DNA from: Betaproteobacteria bacterium
Lineage (GTDB): Bacteria; Desulfobacterota; Desulfovibrionia; Desulfovibrionales; Desulfovibrionaceae
Assembly: GCA_009778295.1 (NCBI GenBank)
Contig: WRKB01000286.1
Coordinates: forward strand, 1-11,068
DNA: 11,068 bases
Reading direction: 5' to 3'
The notes below the pieces were generated by a model. The model was not told the DNA's origin. It searched no databases and was given only the letters and a program-made list of their open reading frames with translations. Position numbers and translations under genes: made by a program. How positions within the stretch are numbered: the first letter of the stretch is position 1; every line of letters begins with the position of its first letter. Of this stretch, positions 6,685-11,068 are shown in pieces.

Positions 6685-7275
6685 GTGCGGGATATTCTGT
6701 TTGACCGTGATGGCACGTTGATCGAGGACAGAAACTATCTGTCCGATCCTAACCAGATAGTGCTTTTGTCTGGTGTTACGCAGGCCCTGCACCACCTCGC
6801 GCAGGCGGGTTGCCGTTTATTCGTGGTCAGCAACCAATCCGGCGTGGGGCGCGGGTATTGCAGCCTGGAAAACGTCCATGCCTGCAACCTGCGGTTGGTA
6901 CAGCTTTTGGCAGCGCACAACGTGCATTTCACAGATATGCTGCTGTGCCCCCACAGCCCGGAAGAAGGCTGCGCCTGCCGCAAGCCTCAGACAGGCATGT
7001 GGGACCTGTTGCGCAGACGATACGGGCTTCATGCAGCCCACACGGCCATGATTGGCGATAAGGGCGACGATGTGCGTTTTGGTCGTGCGGCCGGGCTGCA
7101 TACCGTTCTTGTGTTGACCGGAAAAGGCCGCGACCAGGCGCTTAAGCTCGGTTTGCCGCTGCCGGACGCGGGATTTTGGTCTCCACCTCCCCCGCCACCT
7201 CCGGACTGGCCACACGCCGTAGCCGTGGATCTCGCGGCTGCCGTGGATTTTTTAGCAATGGCATCTGCACGTTGA
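6685..7275 (+). CDS. gmhB: D-glycero-D-manno-heptose-1,7-bisphosphate 7-phosphatase
   Basis: GmhB is a cytoplasmic HAD-family phosphatase that removes the 7-phosphate of heptose bisphosphate, making ADP-heptose precursor for lipopolysaccharide core or glycoproteins. From GTG 6685 it has 196 residues, close to the family's about 190. Motif I is DRDGTL with nucleophile D7 and acid/base D9. Motif II is SNQSGVGRG (49-57). The zinc-binding C88-x-H90 and C96-x-C98 lie in CPHSPEEGCACRKPQTGM, with K100 of motif III. Motif IV is GDKGDD (124-129). The inter-zinc loop is short compared with E. coli GmhB. Residues 167-173 are seven consecutive prolines. An ATG at 6601 would add 28 polar residues but overlaps the CNNM promoter, so GTG 6685 is preferred though its RBS (CCGGA) is weak. 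The substrate could also be histidinol phosphate, since HisB-N is related. Confidence 0.85.
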   Translation: MRDILFDRDGTLIEDRNYLSDPNQIVLLSGVTQALHHLAQAGCRLFVVSNQSGVGRGYCSLENVHACNLRLVQLLAAHNVHFTDMLLCPHSPEEGCACRKPQTGMWDLLRRRYGLHAAHTAMIGDKGDDVRFGRAAGLHTVLVLTGKGRDQALKLGLPLPDAGFWSPPPPPPPDWPHAVAVDLAAAVDFLAMASAR

Positions 7276-7287
7276 AAGTGTTCAACG
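7270..7287. repeat. Perfect inverted repeat between converging genes
   Basis: CGTTGAA-AGTG-TTCAACG is a perfect seven-base-pair hairpin with a four-base loop. It overlaps the gmhB stop codon and precedes the stop of the minus-strand HD-GYP gene at 7307. Neither side has a T tract, so it is not a classic intrinsic terminator. It may still slow or end transcription from both directions, or protect mRNA 3' ends. Confidence 0.45.
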
Positions 7288-7306
7288 CGATATACCTTGA
7301 AAAGTA

Positions 7307-8827
7307 TTACATTATGGAACTTACAGACTGCGACGACTTTTGGTCTTGCAGGACAAAACGCGAGGCAATTTCTTCGAACTTAGCCTGGTGCCGGTAAAAA
7401 ATTTCAACGATGTCGGGATCGAAACGTATTCCCTTCTGCTCCATGATAAAGCGTACGGCATCTTCGTGGCGCTGCGCTTTTTTGTACACACGCGACGAAA
7501 CAATGGCATCGTATACATCCGCAATAGCCATCAGGCGTGCGGAGAGGGGGATTTCGGTTCCCTTGAGTCCTCTGGGATAGCCGCTTCCATCCCAGCATTC
7601 ATGGTGTCCCCCGGCGATTTCGGCCGCATGCATCAGGAACATGTTCGATTTCTGAACTTTTTGCAGTTTTTTGATGATACCTTCCCCGTAAAAAGTATGT
7701 TGTTTCATAATTTCAAATTCTTCTAGGGTGAGTTTGCCGGGTTTCAGCAGGATGTTGTCGGGGACACCCACTTTGCCGATATCGTGCAATATGGCGGCCC
7801 TGCCGAGTTCTGTTATTACTTCGCGGCTGGAAAAGTATTTGTGTAATTTCTGTGCCCGTATGTGTTCGGCCAAGATTTTTATGTATTTGGAGACACGTGC
7901 AATGTGATCGCCTGTTTCAAGATCGCGCGTCTCCGCCAGACTGGCCATGCCCCTGAGAAACAAAAATCTGGTGCGGTTGAGTTCGTGATTTTTTTGCTCG
8001 GTTTCGGCAATGCGCCAGCATAAATTGGCAACCATCTGATCCAGGGCCGCAGCCAATTGGCCCAGTTCGTCCTTCCTGGCAAGTTTGAAGTTCTGATTCA
8101 AATCGCCGGCTGCCACCAGTGCAGCCTTGTCCGCCATCAGCTCCAACGGCTGGGCAATACTTTTCTTGATGCGATACCCGATGCTCCCTCCGAGAATAAG
8201 AGCCACAAGAAGGCCGACCAGACTGAATATCTGGCCGCGCTGGTATATGAGCGCGATCTCCGCAGTTCGCGTTTCTGCTTCCGTGTCCATGGCTGCGGCC
8301 AAGGTAAGCATAGCGTCATCCACTGCATCGACTTGAGTACGTATGGCTAAAATTTTCTTGAATAATTCGTCAGGAGGCATTTCGCGGAACTGCTCTATGA
8401 AGTGTTTTTGCGAGATAATAATGTCATCCAGAACAGCTCGTGTTTTTATGAGTAAGGAGACATGCTCCTGCTTGGAAATGGACGATGCAACCTTATTTAA
8501 TTCGTCATATGTTGTTGAGATCAAACTAAAAAATCTTTTTCTGTATGTTTCCTGCAACTCAGGGCTTGGAGCCAAGATCATATTGCGCAAAGCCCGTGAT
8601 GCGGAGATGAGGGATATATCCGCGCCTTTGGCGGCATCAAGGGCCTTCAGATTGACAGCGTATACATCGGCGGCTTTGTCGCGCATGGCCGACAATTGCT
8701 GTATGCCTATTAATGCGACCGCAATAAGGCAAAACAACATCACAGCGCTAACAAGGGTAATTTTTGTCCCGACTTTCTGGTTGGCGAAATAGTGCATAGT
8801 TTTTCTCGCAGTCTCCGTGCGCTTCAT
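7307..8827 (-). CDS. Membrane sensor HD-GYP cyclic-di-GMP phosphodiesterase
   Basis: A 506-residue receptor that probably breaks down the second messenger cyclic-di-GMP. TM1 (about 23-43) and TM2 (about 199-219) flank a 155-residue periplasmic helical region like the four-helix MCP sensor. A HAMP domain (about 218-272) and a linker lead to an HD-GYP domain (about 298-490). The HD-GYP ligands look complete: H308, H348-D349 with K352 in HDIGK, H377, H408-H409-E410, D437, and the GYP signature DGSGYP (413-418). Catalytic activity is therefore likely. The signal is unknown. ATG 8827 overlaps the stop of the upstream glycosyltransferase gene (ATGA), implying translational coupling; the internal ATG at 8797 would begin MHYFANQKVGTKI, an MCP-like start, and is a possible alternative. 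It is last in the minus-strand operon. Confidence 0.92.
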   Translation of the reverse strand: MKRTETARKTMHYFANQKVGTKITLVSAVMLFCLIAVALIGIQQLSAMRDKAADVYAVNLKALDAAKGADISLISASRALRNMILAPSPELQETYRKRFFSLISTTYDELNKVASSISKQEHVSLLIKTRAVLDDIIISQKHFIEQFREMPPDELFKKILAIRTQVDAVDDAMLTLAAAMDTEAETRTAEIALIYQRGQIFSLVGLLVALILGGSIGYRIKKSIAQPLELMADKAALVAAGDLNQNFKLARKDELGQLAAALDQMVANLCWRIAETEQKNHELNRTRFLFLRGMASLAETRDLETGDHIARVSKYIKILAEHIRAQKLHKYFSSREVITELGRAAILHDIGKVGVPDNILLKPGKLTLEEFEIMKQHTFYGEGIIKKLQKVQKSNMFLMHAAEIAGGHHECWDGSGYPRGLKGTEIPLSARLMAIADVYDAIVSSRVYKKAQRHEDAVRFIMEQKGIRFDPDIVEIFYRHQAKFEEIASRFVLQDQKSSQSVSSIM

Positions 8828-10032
8828 GGATGTCCGGATATGCTTTTCAGAGACGATTGCAGAGACCCACTTCTGGAGAGTTGCTTTTGTTGAATATTAT
8901 CGACAAATTTTTGGTTAGCATAATCCTTTTCGGTGGGTGCGGGGAGAGGGGCAACCCAGCCGTTTCCGGCGATAAGTTCGCGGTACAGGACGAAGTGGTC
9001 TGCGCACATGCGTTCTTCGGATACGGAAGCCAGCGCGTTCTTGCCGCCCTGCACAAGGGTTTTCGCCAGGTTGGGGTCGCGGATGATACGTAGAATGGCG
9101 GACGCCAGCGCTTGGGGATTGTTCGGCGCTACAAGTAACACGTTTTCCTTATTCCGGACCAGTTCGAGCGCGGCGGGCAGGGCCGGGCAGATGACAGGCA
9201 GCCCCGCAGCCCAGCCGCTGGCCAATCCCGGCGCATAGACCAGTTCTCCGGGCGGCAGGACAAGCATCTTGCAATGCGGGAGCACTTCGCACAACTCCTG
9301 TTCACCTAGAATGGCAAGACGATCCAGTACACCGAGTTTTTGCGCCTCGTCGAGAAGAAAGTGGAACATGGAGCCCGAACCTACAAGGCGTACTTCCCAA
9401 GGAGGCAAATCTTCCACTTGCCAGAGTGCCGCCATGGCATGAATCAGAGATGCCTGCCCGGATTTTTCTGTCAGTGCTCCGGGCATACAGATGGCGATGC
9501 GGCCATTGCGTTGTTCCCCGCGTTCGGAATAGCCATGGTAGCCGGTACCGGGGGGGATGTTCCGGAATTTTTCAGGCGGGTTCCCGCTCTCCTGCTGCAC
9601 GAGGCTGGCGATCGCGGAGCTGCCGCATACAATGCAATCCGCCGCTGCGTAGCTTTTTTGAAGCAGAGGGTGGCGCATTCTGGGAGTAAAAAAATGGGTA
9701 TGCATTATTATCGTTTGTTCGGGTTTGCGCCGTGCAGCCAACAAATAGGCGAGTGCGGCCGCCTGCCCTCCGAAACTTTGCAGTATGATCCTGCGGTGTT
9801 TACGCAAGTGTAGCCAGATGCGCAGCAGGGAGACAGGATGAAAAGGCCAGCCGCTTCCCAGAGCCAGCAGCGGCAGACCCTCTGCTGCGGCGCTATCGGC
9901 CAGGAGAGAATTTTTGCGGCAGATGAGCAACGGGATGAAGAAGTCTGTCTGAGCCAGGGCACGCAGCAATACCAGGATGCGTTCCTGCGAAGGATCCGCC
10001 TGGGGATGGAGGTCAAGCAGCACAACGAACAT
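8824..10032 (-). CDS. GT4-like glycosyltransferase
   Basis: A 402-residue GT-B fold glycosyltransferase resembling family 4, which transfers a sugar from a nucleotide-activated donor, typically in surface polysaccharide synthesis. The N-terminal domain opens with FVVLLDLHPQADPSQERIL; HTHFF (111-115) resembles the acceptor-side H-x-H loop. The C-terminal domain shows ICMPGALTEKSGQASLIHAM (181-200), VRLVGSGS (214-221), and the donor region LPPGELVYAPG to GLPVICPALPAALELV (259-292). The EX7E motif is weak: only E263 is seen, one residue out of register, and the expected second Glu is about S272. A polar, low-complexity tail spans about 360-402. ATG 10032 is preferred for its AGGTG RBS; ATG 10065 lacks one. 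Its stop overlaps the HD-GYP start. Donor and acceptor are unknown. Confidence 0.82.
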   Translation of the reverse strand: MFVVLLDLHPQADPSQERILVLLRALAQTDFFIPLLICRKNSLLADSAAAEGLPLLALGSGWPFHPVSLLRIWLHLRKHRRIILQSFGGQAAALAYLLAARRKPEQTIIMHTHFFTPRMRHPLLQKSYAAADCIVCGSSAIASLVQQESGNPPEKFRNIPPGTGYHGYSERGEQRNGRIAICMPGALTEKSGQASLIHAMAALWQVEDLPPWEVRLVGSGSMFHFLLDEAQKLGVLDRLAILGEQELCEVLPHCKMLVLPPGELVYAPGLASGWAAGLPVICPALPAALELVRNKENVLLVAPNNPQALASAILRIIRDPNLAKTLVQGGKNALASVSEERMCADHFVLYRELIAGNGWVAPLPAPTEKDYANQKFVDNIQQKQLSRSGSLQSSLKSISGHP

Positions 10033-10037
10033 TTGGA

Positions 10038-10042
10038 CACCT
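10038..10042 (-). promoter_or_regulatory. Ribosome binding site deciding the glycosyltransferase start
   Basis: AGGTG on the minus strand lies five bases before ATG 10032. The in-frame ATG at 10065 has no comparable site upstream. The gap to the aminotransferase stop codon is then 60 bases. Confidence 0.5.
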
Positions 10043-10092
10043 GCGCCTGCATGCCGCCGGGGCATGGACGTTATTTGCCATTTATGGAGAGG

Positions 10093-11031
10093 CTACAAGG
10101 GAGTCCCTTCCCGTAGTAACGCTTCCCGCAGGGTCCGTCGCAGAAGCGTTGCCACCGGGCCGGCTTGCCCGTTGTTGATGGGACGTCCCTCGTAGCTGGT
10201 AATGGGAACACAGCCCGGGGAAGTGCCGAAGAGCAAAAACTCCTGTGCGCTGTATATTTCCCCTTCCGGCACGGGGCGTGTGCTCACAGGCATATGCGTC
10301 TTGGCCAGTTCCAGGGCTTTGAGCACAGTTGTTCCTGGCAGCGCATGGGTGAATTCCGGCACCACCAGCACGCCCTGTGCATCTACAAGAGCCACGTTGG
10401 CGATAGCTGATTCTGCCAGATTGCCTTTGTCGTCAAAGGAAAGGGGAACGTCAAAACCCCGCTGACGCGCCTCTTCCGTCATCAGTACATTAGGTAGATA
10501 GTTGGTGTTTTTGATGCGCGCAAGGTAGCTCTGCCGTGCCGGTATGGAGCTGCGGCAGGCGCTGAAGCCTTTCGTGTAGGTTTTTTCCGGTAGCTCAGAG
10601 GAATGCATGGCGATGATATACAGGCTTGAAACAGGGCATTCCATCGGAGAAATGCCGAACCCCCCCGGCCCGCGGCCAAGCAGGATGCGCAGAGAACCCT
10701 GCTCCGTCCCGCTGGCGCGCGCTACGTCCAGAATCAGACTGCGCAAGTCTTCCCACGGGCAAGGCGGAGCAAGCCGCAGAGCACTTGCCGAGTTGCGTAG
10801 GCGTTCGAGATGGGCATCGAGCAGCAGTACGCGCCGGCTGTGGTAAGATACAGTTTCAAATACGCCGTCGCCTCGATGACAGAGGTGGTCGTCCAGCGGG
10901 ATCAGCAGAAGTTTCGGTTCCTTGCAAATAGCGCCTACCCGGTAGTCAAAAAAGGCCAGAATTTTCGCTGTACCCGGGCGGGGCGCGTTCAGCAGGCGTT
11001 CAAGATAGTCGCTTGCGTCCAGTACGTCCAT
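10093..11031 (-). CDS. Class IV PLP-dependent aminotransferase (PabC/BCAT/Dat-like)
   Basis: A 312-residue fold-type IV PLP enzyme of the group that includes branched-chain aminotransferase, D-amino-acid transaminase and aminodeoxychorismate lyase (PabC). Family marks are GDGVFETVSYHSRRVLLLDAHLERL (about 54-78), the PLP lysine K174 in ARIKNTNYLPN (171-181), E207 in GNLAESAIAN (203-212), and LPGTT (231-235). The residues seen do not decide between lyase and transaminase activity; a PabC-type role in folate synthesis is one option and branched-chain or D-amino-acid transamination are others, so I give no symbol. The N-terminus before the first strand is extended by about 25 residues. ATG 11031 is preferred because the AAGGGGAG RBS is six bases away, whereas ATG 11037 abuts it. 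It is the first visible gene of the minus-strand operon; the promoter would lie at or beyond the window edge. Confidence 0.88.
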   Translation of the reverse strand: MDVLDASDYLERLLNAPRPGTAKILAFFDYRVGAICKEPKLLLIPLDDHLCHRGDGVFETVSYHSRRVLLLDAHLERLRNSASALRLAPPCPWEDLRSLILDVARASGTEQGSLRILLGRGPGGFGISPMECPVSSLYIIAMHSSELPEKTYTKGFSACRSSIPARQSYLARIKNTNYLPNVLMTEEARQRGFDVPLSFDDKGNLAESAIANVALVDAQGVLVVPEFTHALPGTTVLKALELAKTHMPVSTRPVPEGEIYSAQEFLLFGTSPGCVPITSYEGRPINNGQAGPVATLLRRTLREALLREGTPL

Positions 11032-11037
11032 GCGCAT

Positions 11038-11045
11038 CTCCCCTT
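11038..11045 (-). promoter_or_regulatory. Ribosome binding site deciding the aminotransferase start
   Basis: AAGGGGAG on the minus strand leaves six bases to ATG 11031 and none to ATG 11037. The first has normal spacing, so the protein probably begins MDVLDASDYL. Confidence 0.65.
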
Positions 11046-11068
11046 CACCCCGCCCGCGAGGGCGAGGG

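Noticed and set aside
6116..6721. A 201-codon plus-strand frame opposite the CNNM gene
   Set aside because: It is a shadow of a gene with clear CNNM and CBS signatures, and it also runs into gmhB out of frame.
9340..9813. A 157-codon plus-strand frame opposite the glycosyltransferase
   Set aside because: No domain is recognisable, and the opposite strand encodes a coherent GT-B protein.
1..11068. tRNA, rRNA, CRISPR arrays, insertion sequences or phage genes
   Set aside because: No regularly spaced repeats, transposase or integrase motifs, or RNA gene signatures were seen; nearly all of the sequence is accounted for by the eleven genes.

Overview
This window carries eleven protein-coding genes on both strands, with no rRNA, tRNA, CRISPR array or mobile element that I can see. 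It reads as a bacterial chromosome of moderately high G+C (mid-to-high 50s % by eye). The rpmE - DUF1385 - prfA gene order, the Gram-negative heptose gene gmhB and the large HD-GYP sensor fit a deltaproteobacterial sulfate reducer of the Desulfovibrio/Bilophila type. That assignment is an inference from gene order and protein style, not from a search.

Left part (1-3010, plus strand): a MATE-family membrane transporter, cut off by the left edge, overlaps by four bases (ATGA) a DUF2156 protein related to the catalytic domain of aminoacyl-phosphatidylglycerol synthases. A 135-base gap follows, then a lone methyltransferase that closely resembles trans-aconitate 2-methyltransferase (Tam) and looks lower in G+C than its neighbours.

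Centre (3035-5504, plus strand): a translation-linked cluster of rpmE (ribosomal protein L31, zinc-binding type), a DUF1385 membrane protein and prfA (release factor 1). prmC, the usual partner that methylates the GGQ glutamine, is not next to prfA. prfA meets a CNNM/CBS-domain membrane protein tail to tail with only four bases between the stop codons.

Right part (5509-11068): the CNNM gene (minus) and gmhB (plus) diverge from a shared region that holds a clear sigma-70-type promoter for the CNNM gene. gmhB then converges on a minus-strand operon that reads, in transcription order, class IV aminotransferase - GT4 glycosyltransferase - HD-GYP cyclic-di-GMP phosphodiesterase with a membrane sensor. 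The last two genes share an ATGA overlap. A heptose-phosphate phosphatase, a glycosyltransferase and a c-di-GMP phosphodiesterase together suggest cell-surface glycan work under second-messenger control, but no gene here proves that link.

Most genes are recognisable housekeeping or accessory families. The most interesting points are the coupled MATE/DUF2156 pair (possibly a split flippase plus lipid aminoacyl-transferase module, as in MprF), the glycosyltransferase/HD-GYP coupling, and the glycosyltransferase's eroded EX7E motif.
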